A model generated the notes under the pieces. It was not told the origin of the DNA. It did no database searches and saw only the letters and a program-made list of their open reading frames with translations. The position numbers were made by a program, and so were the translations under genes. A stretch of DNA of 64,000 bases from the NCBI GenBank assembly GCA_008973525.1, contig WACJ01000099.1, positions 186,001 through 250,000 on the forward strand. The letters are read 5' to 3'. Shown one piece after another: positions 24,901-37,289 of this stretch. Positions within the stretch are counted from its first letter, which is position 1. Each line of letters opens with the position of its first letter. This stretch comes from Stenopsyche tienmushanensis. Its lineage: Eukaryota > Arthropoda > Insecta > Trichoptera > Stenopsychidae.

Positions 24901-25786
24901 AAAACTAGATTCAATTTAAAGCCCCTATTTCAAATTGAATCATCCAAAATACGTACAATCTTCTATTCACTCTGTAATAACCGTGTGATTTATTTTCATC
25001 CAACGAAACTACGCCGCTACCTTTCAAAGCAATCCAATAAATAATCGTGTAACTCCTCGCATTTGTGAGGAGTATGGCATTAATATTCAAAATCATTACT
25101 GATGGGATGATACACCATTGCAACATGCGAATAAAATTAACATTTTTATTACCGTAACGATATAAAATATAAATTTAAATTAACCGAGTGTGTAGAAGTA
25201 GTAAATTATGAATCCGATACATCGTTTGCCTCGTGTACACTTTTAACATACCGTTTTTTATATTATCAAATGTAAAACACACTTCCAAATTTGAATTTTC
25301 GTACGAATAATATAATAGCGAACGATAAGAGTATTGCAATTCGGTTGCATTCAATGAAACGGTTTTGTACGCGTTGTAAGGATGCTATCGATTGAACGAT
25401 CGAACGGTTTAATACGCGAAAGGTAAGAGATTGAACGTTTTGAACACACACTCATATATAACTTTATATACATTTAAGATAAATAAATATTTCTGACTAT
25501 GATCACATCATATCATTTTAAGTAGTCTCGAATATGTATTTTAAAGTAAGCCCGCACAAATCGGTCTCTTTTTATAAACAATGTACAAAAGGTATCATAT
25601 TTAATACTAGCCATCTATGTTGATCTTGATGTGTTAAAAATGCAATGCAAAACGATAAGAATTAATAAATATAATTTTAAAATTGTATCGATCTTATCGT
25701 CAGTTATACATTTTTAAGAGTGTGAGTCTAACCGTATGATAAATGCACACAATGTGTAAATTTGATGATTTCGTTCAATACACATT
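21961..25786. other. AT-rich intergenic DNA, no gene seen
   Basis: Only short, low-complexity ORFs occur, with no recognisable domain, splice-linked exon chain or repeat pair within the window. Part could be a long 3' UTR of the transporter gene. Confidence 0.5.
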
Positions 25787-26008
25787 GCGTATTTTACGGA
25801 CTTTTCGATGAAAAATTACTTCCAAAATTCAGAGGCGCGTCTTATCGATTTTAAAAATCGGTTCGGTTTTGTAAACTAAGAATTTTTTTAATTCTGGCTT
25901 TGCAATCTAATGATAAAAATGGTAAAAATGTTACTTTTTTAAACGAATTGCTTAAGAATTAAGTTGTGACTTATAGTCTGTGGCATCTTATAGTCCGTAA
26001 AATACGGT
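25787..26008. repeat. MITE with CCGTAAAATAC ends
   Basis: TGCGTATTTTACGGACTTTT at the left and GTCCGTAAAATACGGTA at the right are inverted repeats about 220 bp apart, with GTCTTATCG and CTTATAGTC blocks inside. It is noncoding DNA transposon debris. Confidence 0.5.
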
Positions 26009-27159
26009 ATATGTATACATAAATGAGATTGTAGAATATAATTGCAATATAGACATTTTAAAGGATGTAAAATCAAGGATTATTATAATAAAGAAGTGAT
26101 ATGATATTTTATAAAATTTTAAAATCTATCAAAATTCTATAAATCTTGCCATTGTTAAGGTTGTAAATATGTTATTGTTTTGCTTAGAATTTTGGTAAAA
26201 CGTGTTGAAAGCGATTCGTCTTAAAACGAGATGTGATTTGATCGAATAATTCATATAATAAATTTATATTACGTATATATATCTGAAAATAGCATAATAC
26301 TTTCTTTATTTATAAAGTTGTCTCCGTAGTTAACAGCCGAACTATCACATCATAGTTCGGCGTTGTATTTATATGATGTTTCGTTTAAAATACATATTTT
26401 ATATTTTGCATTCGCATAAACGTATATGAATATGATGTATTTTTAAAAATTGTACAGGTAGGTTTTTGAAGATCTATATAAAAATAAATTAATGTGGAGA
26501 TTTGGAGATTGATTCGGCGAAACGTTTGTTGAGTATTAGATGATCGATTTCAATTTTAATGAGGGGGTTGCTCAAAATGTGTCCAAAATGTTTCCAAATT
26601 AGGTAAATTATAAGGGATTTTTAATTTCGAGAAGTTGTTTAGTGCTTTTAAACTGTAACTAGCTCGTTGATTTACTTTTCAATGTTCACCGACATATATA
26701 AAATAATATGTAATCTAAATATACTGAGTGTCCATAATGGTTGATTTTAAATTCAAAAATTCTTAAGCTGTTGACAGCAAATAAAATAGTACTGTAATTC
26801 ATAATCATAATTACCAATATCATATTGTATTGTTGACGTTACTATATTAATGTTTTTGATTTTGTAAAATAAAGATAATATATGTTTAAATGTGTATATT
26901 TACATATACGCATTCATAATTACCCCTTGAAGAACTCTATGTTATTTAGTAAAATAAATTATATCAATAATCTTGTATCTGTTACATTAATGTTTTATTT
27001 TATTATTGCTATTTATGTTGTATCCCTTTTTAAAAATACCTTCTATTATCCCTTGAAGAAATTTTGCATTGAATTATTCAAACGACAACATGAAAGCAAC
27101 AATTATTAATAAAATCATGATTTGGTTACATGGCAATGGCAACGATCCATATAAATATG

Positions 27160-27745
27160 CTACCCTTTTTTAAAAAACAAATGTGAAAACATATTTTCAG
27201 CATTGTTTGGATACCAATTGTTATGGATTTTTGGGAGCGGCAGTATTATATCCTTGTTGTATTTGTACCAATGATTCAGGGAAGTTCTTCTCCATAATTT
27301 AAATGAAGTTTCTTTGAAAGGTTCTTTATTATTGATATCATCATCATCATAATGCAGCCACAAACAGTCCACTGCAAAACTATGGGCCTCTTCAATATCC
27401 ATTCACAGGAAGGAATTACATCCATCTCATCCGTATTATACATTCACCTCCTCATTTGCTCGATATTGAAGGTAGCATTACCACTGAGTTTCATTTAGAA
27501 CCCAGCAGGTATTCTGAATGAATGTATTGACGAACGCTTTGGCAATCGTCTCGATAGGTAGTGTGGGAGGTTTGTAACGAGTAGTTTTATTCGAGAGACA
27601 GTAAAAAATTACTCTAGAAGACCTTTTTAATTCTACTAAAAAGGGTTTTGTAGTGCAAAGAGTCCACTCTCTCCTTTCTTCGCTTATTATTGATATAATT
27701 TTATGGACGTACACAAATACAACAGTGATATGAAGTCTAAGCACT
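27160..27745 (-). repeat. Repeat family G, copy 1, possible retroelement fragment
   Basis: On the minus strand it keeps frames shared with 43443-43790, notably [20 protein letters not shown] followed by ETQW and [10 protein letters not shown]. [12 protein letters not shown] loosely resembles a line in retroviral-type integrases (ETVAKAF), which would suggest a gypsy-like element, but no catalytic motif is seen. Confidence 0.4.
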
Positions 27746-27974
27746 GTCGTAACGTTAGGAAAGTATAAAAGTCAGAGATAGAGTCCTTAGATTCTACTCT
27801 GGAGGAATTACATGACGGAAATGATCTGGAGGAATGACCCGTTGCAATGTGAATAGTAGACAAAAATAAAATGCTTTGTAATTTTATAGATGAGGCAATA
27901 ATAAGTTTGAAATTTTGAGCATAGAACATAACAACATGTAGATTATGTTATTCAATTTTTTATGTATATAATTA

Positions 27975-28172
27975 TTCCAACTTTATAAAATTGATTTCAT
28001 TTTCTGGTTAGCTTCAGCAAGTTTGAACCAATCTGTACTATCTTAACAAGTTGGTAATAGTTTGGCAGCCTCTTCCCTTATCAAACCCAACGGCATTCAG
28101 TCGCTAAACAAACACAATTATTAAATTATTCACATGTATTAGATGATCTTCAATTTATACTGCCAGCTCTTA
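27975..28172 (+). repeat. Foldback family F, partial copy
   Basis: It matches the right half of 16533-16917 (TTCATTTTCTGGTTAGCTTC, AATTATTAAATTATTCACAT, ATACTGCCAGC). The left arm is absent. Confidence 0.6.
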
Positions 28173-29159
28173 TTATATAATTATATACCACTCTCATAAA
28201 ACAAGATAACTCTTACTCATATTTTACATTTAAATATACATATTTCATTTATTAAAAAAATATTTTAGCTTTTATAGTCATAACTATGAAATTATTAATT
28301 TAGATTGTATATACTTAATTTTTTTAAATATAAACAGCCATCATTAAAATTTTAGAATTAAATGAAAAGCATATTTATTTCATAAAAGTAATTTAAACGT
28401 CAAATTTTTCAAAGGGGTGAAAAATAAATATGGCGTGTTAGGGCCACTTTTCGGTATTGATTTTATGTGTTATGATTGAAAAGTGCATGCTATTAAGACC
28501 GGAAGTGAGCCTGCAAATACGAGAAGATTCTAGAGATGAAAGTACCTACATACGTAAGCATTCATGCAACATCGCCCCAGCGGAGGGCAACTCTAATCGA
28601 TAACGCAATATGATTCGTATGTATTGTATAAACTTGCCTCCCACCACTACGCTATACGTACGTCCTATTTTCCGCTTAGAAGGTATTGAATGCCCTAGAA
28701 TTTTTAAAAGCCGACAGTCGACATTTTACAAAATACATTTGAAAAATAAGAAAGCCCAAAAAATATATTCAAGAATATTACGCCTTGATAAAACGAATGC
28801 ATACTGAAAAATATAATTTATAGATGGAATATTATTTCATAAATATTATTTTCTCGAACAAAAATAAAACAAATCATGCATGATAAATATTTTAAGAGTT
28901 TGACGTGCGACGTCAATTATTTTTGTTACGCCATAAAAATATAAGAAGGTATTTTTTATATTCTTAAAATTTATATTTATAAACATTTAATCGCTTTAAA
29001 TATTTATATAAAAAAACATCGAGTAAAAATATTTTTATCGTGGATACTTTGCACAGGCGCAACTACAAAAATGGCTGTTTTTAAATTATAAACTTTAAAA
29101 AATCGGTTATAAATATTTTATTTACATTAATTAGTCGTGTAAAATCGCAAAGGATGGTA
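28173..29159. other. AT-rich intergenic DNA, no gene seen
   Basis: No coding signal is recognised. The ORF at 28610-28807 has no family match and no splice partners. Confidence 0.45.
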
Positions 29160-29309
29160 TAATTACATAATGTTACCATCTCTCCCTCATCGATGCATTT
29201 GCCCGGTAGAAGGACAGAGTTTGGAATGTTATTGTCTATAACGTCATTGTTTGTAGTTGTGAGGCCATGATGGCACCGGGGGGTCATTGATGGAGCGTTA
29301 GGCGTCGGG
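29160..29309 (+). promoter_or_regulatory. Candidate Jarid2 promoter / noncoding first exon
   Basis: A locally less AT-rich patch ends in an excellent donor, gcgtcggg|gtaagt. It contains GCCATgATGGC (two facing GCCAT cores, the PHO/YY1 core) and an AACGTCA half-site. Since Jarid2 exon 1 has a spliced 5' UTR, such an upstream exon must exist. Linking it to this patch, 9.7 kb away, is inference only. Confidence 0.22.
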
Positions 29310-30259
29310 GTAAGTCTCCTGCGTAGAATCGTTTATTATCATCGTTGTGCCTATTTAATAATTCGAATGCACTTTTCTAACGTGTATTATGTTAGTGGTG
29401 ACATTCTCATGCTCAATTGTGTGTTTTCTCCATATATACATACACATACGTACCGGTGTATGCATCGCGCTCATTAAGTAATACAATTTATGTACGCGTT
29501 ATCCGATTGATAATGCTTTTTCTTCTGTTTGAATCGTTTTGCCATACAATATATGTAATATTCCCCTAGGTATGTATACATTGCGATTGATTTTTCTCCC
29601 ATATTGTGTCTTAATGTTACCTACTGCGAAATGCGTTTGTGCTAATTTAAGACGACCATTTAACACTATTTGCGGCACCTCAACGAAGTCATTTAACTAT
29701 TGAGTGCTTTTAATGTATCGCAGCGAATTTATATTGCAGGTACCACCTATTTGCACCGTGGACAAAGACTTTATGTTTTAACATTTGCCTCTTCAATGTG
29801 ACATTATTGAAACTGAAAGGTGTTTTCATCTAGCAATCTTAATTTTTATTATTGTCACTCGTTTGATTGAGTGATATCAAATTGAATCTCTATTGCAATA
29901 ACTATATCTTTATACTGTACAATTTAAAGAATGAAATACATTTGCAACATAGATTTAAGTCTGGGGAAAATGGTGTATACTTGAAACATTTGAAATGCAA
30001 TTGGCGAACATTATCATCTCATTAAATGATTGAATTATTTAACATGTTTCAAATTGATGCTAAAGCTTTTATTATTTGGTGCCGGTGTAGTTTTTGTGCT
30101 ATAATATTGATACAAAATGAAAATTAACATTGACCATATTTTATACAATAGCAATTTATACTAATAGCTTAAATATGAATAAAATTGATATACGCATAAA
30201 TGCAATATTTACTCGAATTTAAATTTTGCAACTTCGTGCGCATAATCAAATGTAGATTT

Positions 30260-30455
30260 ATGTCTATGCGCGTCTTTGGTGTGCTATCGGTAGACTCGAA
30301 TGATGCGCCCGTGTATCTTTAATTATGTGATTCATTGGCTTTAGGTCTTGGGATATTGTGCGAAATCCGTCGGGCTACGCATGTGTGCATCATTCGGATA
30401 CTATCGATAGACGCAGCCGTGCGTCAGCCATAATTCATTGGCTTTTAAAAAGACG
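30260..30455. repeat. Short foldback repeat
   Basis: CTATCGGTAGACTCGAATGA and TCATTCGGATACTATCGATA are inverted relative to each other about 100 bp apart, with ATTCATTGGCTTT present twice as a direct repeat. Noncoding. Confidence 0.45.
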
Positions 30456-31044
30456 CCATATGTCCCATATCAAACGAAATAGAATGCTTTGCTTGACCCA
30501 ACGAGAATGTGTTAAATAATGTAAATATATTATAGAACATCAGATATGCGGTAACTTTGTATTTAGCATGCAAGCTATGCCACCGACTAAGCATCAAATA
30601 AAAATATCTTAATAGCACGTTTAAATTAAATGACATTTGGTATCGGCAATGGGGAATTTTTATTGTTTCATTCTCCACGCATGACTATTTTCAGTCAGCC
30701 GCGCATTACTTTTTCAAATTAAATTGACGCATTGATATTAATCTAATTCGTTATGGATCTTGTATATTTAAGCTTTAATATTGGCTTAAATTTTTTGGTA
30801 TCGGATTATCCAAACTAAGCATGGATGAAAAGCTAAGGATGAAAGTAGTCCGGATAACAAAAATCCAGACAATCGAAAATAATCATAATTGACAGGGAAA
30901 GTATGAATAATTTTTATATGTCTAGATTTACATAGTCTAGATTTTGGCTTTAAGTTAGCTCTCCTTTTAGAAGCTGCCAAATGGCGAATACTCTTAAGAT
31001 ATATAAGTTGTCCTAAATTACACTCTTCTTGATTCTCAAGCCAT

Positions 31045-31294
31045 TTAACACATCTCCATCGGGAAGGGTATTTATACCGTTTACGCTGACTGGTCTTTGT
31101 TACCTTTTGCGAGGTATTTTTACCTTTTGCGTTGACTCCACTTTAACAGCGGAAAAGGTATAAATACTAGATATGATTTATAACGTTTCCACCATAAAAG
31201 TGGAGTCAATGCAAAAGGTAAAAATACCTCTCCAGCCAATAACGACCAGTCAGCGTAAACGGTACAAATACCCTACCTGATGGAAGTGTGTTAA
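31045..31294. repeat. TTAA-bounded foldback MITE
   Basis: It starts TTAACACATCTCCATC and ends GATGGAAGTGTGTTAA. Arms of about 100 bp pair almost throughout (ACCGTTTACGCTGACTGGTC with GACCAGTCAGCGTAAACGGT; GGTATTTTTACCTTTTGC in both arms). Total 250 bp, TTAA at both edges, no coding capacity. Confidence 0.75.
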
Positions 31295-31719
31295 TGATGA
31301 CAGCTAAACACTGAAATGCTTTAAACTGGGTAGGACCAATATCTTCCCCCTAGCAAATCTCTTCTTTGTCTTCTCGAGCTTGTTCTCGTTAGGCAGATAT
31401 TTCTTTAATTATTTCGTCATCATTCAAAGTTTAGAATCTGGTTGCATGCATGCAGAAATTTGTGCTATTGCTTCCGAAACATCTCTTATATCAGATTCTA
31501 CCGCATCACTGGAACTTACTAAGGGTCTTTTCAAAATTTTGTATCATGATCAAAGCTGACATTTGACACTTTGATTTCACAATGACAAGCAGTGGCAGTC
31601 TGTGTCTGCCTGCTGCATTTGCACACACCATTAAAATGACAGGTTCTTTACAAGTTTTCTACCCAGGTGAAGTATTTTCACGTCTTGATGCCAAAGACTT
31701 GTTGGATATTTTTTTCAAT

Positions 31720-32202
31720 TTAAGGGGTCATCTCACTTTGACGAGCCAAAAAATAGGCAATTTTTAACAATTTTTTTCTCAGTAAATACACCATATAATG
31801 AAATGAATCTTTTTGAGATTTATTCAGACCAATCGGCAATTTGGTTTTACAAAATTCTTTCCACACCACATGCAAAAATGTTGTTTCGAGAAAAATGCGT
31901 TTAAAGTACCACAAAATTGTTGAAAATGGAAATATACTACTAATCAGCAATTCCAGCTTCATAAAAAAATCTTCAGCTACCTCAGCCTTTTCTTTTTTGG
32001 CTGATGGCAATGCGTATACGTTCTTAGTTGCGCGTCTCCATGAATCGCAATGCAACTTTTTATCCATTATTTTTAAAATAGGTATAAAAGCTTCGTTAAA
32101 AATGCAAGTTGCAATATATGTTGCGATTTCTAGTATTTTTTGCCATAAAAAACATATTTCGGTACCGGGGATAGCATTCGTTGAAACGAAATAAAAAAAC
32201 AA
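31720..32202 (-). other. Unrecognised 160-codon ORF inside the repeat cluster
   Basis: One of the longest open frames outside Jarid2. The product is Lys/Phe-rich (SWRRATKNVYALPSAKKEKA, KTKLPIGLNKSQKDSF) and matches no family recognised here. It lies between pogo-like and LINE remnants and is probably part of a mobile element rather than a host gene. Confidence 0.25.
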
Positions 32203-32339
32203 GAGTTTTTTGACGCGACAAAGTGAGGTGACTCTTTAAGCTTCCTTCTCCACAAATAGCTTCAACGTGTCCATGAATGTGTATTTTTTTTATTATTATT
32301 CACACTTAGATTGATGCGAATATATGGTCAATCCGTAGT

Positions 32340-33200
32340 GACGGCTACTAAAGACGGCTACTAAAAATAGTATCCGTCCAAGGCGCATTTGGCTCCACCT
32401 TAAACGCCAAAAAGGCATTGGGGCTGGCCATCAAGTCCCTGTGGCCAAAAGGACCTCTGATACGGCACAGGAGCACGTCTTTCTTGGCCGACATGCCCAA
32501 ACACGACCACAGAACGTGATCCCCGCACACTCATTCCAAAGTGTGTTTTAGTTTCATTTTTGCCAGGTATGCTGCAAAACGGCCGTGCCCCATCTGGAAC
32601 TGGGAAGTCCAGTGATCGGGGTCAACCCATTTTAGCTTGAGGCGAGATGAGACTGAGCCAAAGAAATTCCGCATGTAGCCACCGTGAGGCGACTCAGACC
32701 AACTGCGTTCCCAATCGGAAATTGCTGCGTTTCTTGCCCATCTTTTGGTGGCAATTGGATCCGTAAGAATTCCATCTGCTTCCACAGCTGATAGAGTGGA
32801 ATCACGAACTTTAATTATTCTACGTGCTTTTTTAAGGTGCCTTACTGCCATTATTTGCACTGTAACAGTTGTTCTGTACGCTCCAGTGATTCTTAGTAGT
32901 GGCTGTCGTCGTGTCGCAATATTTAAGCTTTATCTCGCCGTCCTGGCTCATCCACGGTGTCCAAGCCTGTCCACCCATGTTCCTGCTCCGTATGTGGCAA
33001 TACTCTCATAGATGGCTTCATAGGCAATCCAGAGGTGTTGGACCCCAACCAGCACCCGCCAGACATTTTGCTAAAAGCCTTGGCCGCTTTGCCAGTTGCA
33101 ATTTTAATGTTTTCATCGGACGACGTTTTTATCGAAAACTGTATACGGTCTTCACCCAGCCAAATGTGTGAATAAAGTATGAGTTTGCCCTCGAGCATAA
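32340..33200 (-). pseudogene. LINE (R1/I/jockey-type) ORF2 3' fragment
   Basis: Read on the minus strand, in order: IATGKAAKAFSKM, RRQPLLRITGAYRTTVTVQI, then WTSQFQMGHGRFAAYLAKMK and CGDHVLWSCLG. These match the region after the reverse transcriptase in non-LTR retrotransposons (AAKA-LSRLM, LRVVSAYRT, LTQ-LTGHG-F--YL, C-HVLWECP). Frames shift between blocks, so it is dead and 5'-truncated. Confidence 0.75.
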
Positions 33201-33668
33201 TCGCTATTGATTTTAACGCTGCAAAAGAAAGTTTATTGGTCTCGCTCTATGTCCAAAGTATCCTTAACACGTTCAATGCCATAGTACATTTTGAGAAAAT
33301 ACATACCTGCGCCGTTAAACAAATTATAGAGTATATTATGTATGCATTCGACTCACGGGCGCCATATAGTTCACATTCTATGTCAAAATTCGAACTAAAT
33401 ATGACCGCTGGCGCACCGGGACTGTTTGTTTGAAAAAAAATCGTAGGTAATCATGTAAATCGTGTAAAAAACAATTAGTAAACTTCGTAATATGCAATCC
33501 AACACGTACGTGAGCAAAAGTGGACACAATTCTCCACGTGCAAATCAGCGAATTATATATTTTTTAAATTTAATTTTAAGCAATCTGGATAATCGAAAAT
33601 CCGGATAATCAAAAGTTGTACTGTATATTAGGCATTTTATTTGTTTTTTTTTATCTTTGTAATCACCT

Positions 33669-34538
33669 CTATAAGTCTCTATAATTCCTCTCTGATTTAC
33701 TATAAATAAAACGAGGACTTCCATCTAACCGTTGATCCTGATCAGTTGATAACAATCGTCCCAATTTGGACTTCGTAATTGTCGATGAATTTTTAAATGA
33801 TTTTTGGCTTTCTATTTTTTTGATTTTACATTCCCTGTATAAAATATAAGAATTTACAATTGATGTTTCCAAACACCAAAAAGATAACTTCAAAGTCTTT
33901 CGCATGAAACAATATGATATTGCATATTGATCTTCCGTATCCATTCCGCCCATATTTTTAATGTAATCTAAAATGACCACTGGTTTGTTTATTAGCTCAT
34001 CTTGATTAGATTGGTATGGGGCAGTCCTTGTTCTTCTCATTGATTGGGAAATTGACGTATGCTTTGTACTAAGCACTGTAACTATTATTTTGTCTCGCCA
34101 AGCTAATACTGAAATATCTTGTTTTCTGTATGCTATTTTTCACCCCACAGCTAATCTTGGTTTTCTTTAATACGATTAGATAAACCTTTTTCGTTGGTTG
34201 GTTGGTTGGATTGGTGTAAAACCTATTCGTAAATATATGATTGCCTTTTATATCTGGGTTCGCCTGTCGTAGATTACTAAAAAGGTTTTCAACGAAAAAC
34301 GGATAAAACGTAAAAATATACGTATCATCAAAATAATATTGAATTACTGGACACAAATAATTTTTAAGAAGTTCACATACACAACTCAACACAGTTTTGT
34401 GTTCTTTACAACGTTTTAGATGTCGAATGAATGGTCAATCAATAAGACAGTATTTCTAGAGACACTTGATTCTTACATTTAAAAAATATCAAAATACAAA
34501 TGGCTACAACGTGTGATCATAGGAGTTGTAAGGGTTAA
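33669..34538 (-). pseudogene. piggyBac transposase remnant 1
   Basis: The minus strand from 34392 has GNHIFTNRFYTNPT; from 34076, NKPVVILDYIKNMGGMDTED, QYAISYCFMRKTLKLSFWCL and ETSIVNSYILYREC. These are classic lines of the DDE_Tnp_1_7 (piggyBac) domain, including the third catalytic-region NMGGxD motif. A TTAA at 34535-34538 preceded by TAAGGG may be the 5' end of the element. It contains a frame break and no full ORF. Confidence 0.8.
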
Positions 34539-36375
34539 ATCATCTATTTTGGCTCACTAATATGGTTACTTTTATCTGGAACATTCTTCAATCCATAACT
34601 GCTATGTCATTGCTAATAAATTTACTAACCACATTGCATCTCTGAATTCTGAAAATTATATTTTAAACTGTGTTTCGTCAGATCAAATTACAATTAAATT
34701 TAAAAATAATGTATAGTTGTTACAAATTCGATGTTGATAATTAAATGTTTTGTGATATTTTAAATGTAATATTGTTGTGCGTTAGTTTATATTTATCCAT
34801 TCAATTGTAATATTATTAGTCACTTTGATGTTTTTATTTTTTAAATTTCTACATTATTCTGATATTTTTAAGCGGTTTTATTACCATTTACTAATAAAGG
34901 GAAAACTTTATAAATGACCGATGAAAAGTAATATGTTTATTAAATATTTAAGTTTATTTATATAGACAATTAATCTTAGATAGCAAGATAAACTTCGTTT
35001 AGTATTAATGATCAATATGTTAATGATATATATGATTATTAATATTTTATATGTAATTGATTGTGCTATGTGATTTATTCATCTGTATGTGTGTTATTTC
35101 ATATTTGAATTCTCATAAATCTCATTTTTCCCCAATGTTTCATTATATTATTTCAAGAATCAATTCATTCTAAGTTCTAAGAATCATCTACCAATATAAA
35201 TACTATTATGACTCCTTCATTGGGATTATACAGTATTTTAATTGTAATAATTTATGTATTGGAAAAATTAATGTTAGAGCTGTTAGGTAATTAATAGCTG
35301 TAACTGTGTAAGATTGTTAATTTTTTTAAAGAGACTCAATTATTACAATATGTACTGATTTGCTATTAAATTATCTTTAAGCGATTTCCTTAAAATATTA
35401 TTATGGCTAATTTCACGTTATTATTTTATAATAAAGGTTAAACATTTATTAAAATCCATTAGGTTTTGATTTCAAAATAACACCTAAAATTCTTCTTAAA
35501 CTCTCACTAAATATATTTAGTGGAATAAAATAGCTCAATAGTCTTAATTTTTTACTTGTTAATTAACTTTTTTTGTTGCTTAGCATACTATGAATCAATA
35601 GCACACAATCAAAATTTCTACTTATTTCTTTCGCATTCAATTCCGGATATTGGCTTGTCTTAAATACACTCCCTGATGTTTTTGCTGAACCAAATACTTT
35701 TTCGATTATTGTCTCTGTTCTGTAACGTGGGCGATGCCCTCGGCTGAATATCGTAGCCCAGTTATCTTTGTCGCGGGCCGATCGCTCTCTCTTCTTCTTC
35801 AGCCCTTCCAGAGTGCAATGGTATCCTCAGCGTGAGTTTTCCATCTTAATTATCCCTACTTCTGAGAGGTTGCCGTTGTGAAGCGTAAAAGATGTCGAAG
35901 CTTGGAGCGGGATAGATCTGTTCGGAGCTGAGCCGAATCTCAAGCTGCTAGCTCAACCGAAGCTAAACCGGATCTGTCCAAAGCTCAATCTTGAATCTGA
36001 TCGAGGCGAAGCTCAAACTGAAGGTGCTCGAATCTACTCTCTATGGTGATCCGTACTTCTTTTATACTCGGCTAAATACTCTCCTTGTAGCGATCTTTCT
36101 GGAAAGCGACTTCATTGCCCAGTTGTTATGAAATTTTATGGTAATTATTACTAAAATATTATTGTACCACGCTTCTAGAACATTCGATCAATTGTATTGT
36201 TTAGAAATCATTATTTCGATGGTCCATCGTCCTTATCGATACTGGGGAAAGGTCGATCATTCGTATGCTTTTGTAAACGACTATGATTGCTAAGATGCGT
36301 GGATTGTTGAATCGGAATTTGCTTAAAAACAAAAAGATTATTTTCCCATTGCTTTGGCAGTCCTTCGATTCGTTT
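34539..36375. other. Intergenic DNA with a GC-richer patch
   Basis: Mostly AT-rich and featureless. Bases 35720-36080 are less AT-rich, starting TGTAACGTGGGCGATGCCCT and holding runs of AAGCTC-type sequence. They may be a repeat or LTR fragment, but no partner copy is present. Confidence 0.4.
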
Positions 36376-36650
36376 TTATCTCGGCCTCATGAACCTGAAA
36401 AGGTTTCTTCTTGAAAAACTTCTATTGCCCGATTTAAATGTATTCAACCAATATTGGCATCTGCAGACTGTTGTTACCACTTCAACATAAACATTATTGA
36501 GTATTTTACTGGCTTTTGTGGCGTTGCAATCCAAATACAAAAATATCAGCATACAATGCCGGATGTACACTTCATCAGTTTCAGGTCTGGACATTTTATC
36601 CTTGACGATAAAAATAATCTGTTGCATAAAAATAATGTTTGATAATAATT
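36376..36650 (-). pseudogene. mariner transposase N-terminal remnant
   Basis: The minus-strand ORF contains HCMLIFLYLDCNATKASKIL then CQYWLNTFKSGNRSFSRR. This is the helix-turn-helix of mariner/SETMAR transposases (LxxFxxGKxAxxA, W-xxFKSGxxxxxD). The catalytic DDD part is not found downstream, so it is a fragment. Confidence 0.65.
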
Positions 36651-37289
36651 CTACAAATAAACAATGTTTCCGTGTGTCTGTGTCCGGACACAAACTGGGC
36701 TCAAACATAAGCTCTCAAAATATGTTTCGATATCCCTAATTTATATATAATAGCAATCGCAGAATAGTTATTGATGTTAAAAGCGCAGCATAAATGGATA
36801 TTTATACCCGCTCACGTGTTAATGTTCAGAAAATAGCTGCTATTCCTGATTTAATCGGCTTTGAAATCCTTCCAAATCTATTTAAAAACGCTGATGAGGT
36901 AATCGTATCAAATCTATTATTTTCGATGGAATGCCACGCTGTTCAAGATTTTTGCATTTGAACTATTATTTAATATAAACCATAGGACCTAAATTTTCTG
37001 GCCAGCTTTAAATATATTTTTAAAGTTACTCATAAACTCTGACATTCAGTCCCTTGATATGCACGATTTCCTATTGTGATTTTGTTCTAACGCACCATCA
37101 GGACAGAGTGCGGTTCATTTTTATAGCATAGTTCCCTACATTGGAAATACGTTTATTCGATCGGGTAGGAAGCCTCTTATCGACCGTTGTTGTTGATGAA
37201 TGTCTTTCTGTACATTATTTTGTGCCTCGGTAAGCAGACATGAAACTCACCTTGCTGATATTTTTCTGAATCCATGGAGATCCGATACA

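Larger units (their letters stand above)
30797..33625. mobile_element. Remains of a pogo/Tigger-like element carrying later insertions
   Basis: The right edge (33577-33625) reads CTGGATAATCG, TCCGGATAATC and TACTGTA, as pogo/Tigger ends do. The left edge near 30797 has CGGATTATCCAAAC and AGTCCGGATAAC. On the minus strand at 31310-31420, LNDDEIIKEIS-REQAREDKE fits the C-terminus of Tigger/CENP-B-like transposases. Later insertions include the foldback at 31045 and the LINE at 32340. The boundaries are tentative. Confidence 0.4.

Noticed and set aside
22140..28807. Scattered 60 to 100-codon ORFs between the two genes
   Set aside because: They are Ile/Phe/Tyr/Lys-rich, as expected from AT-rich DNA, with no domain or exon chain.
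35720..36240. Possible solo LTR starting TGTAACGTGGGCG
   Set aside because: No matching end, target duplication or second copy was seen, so only a composition change can be claimed.
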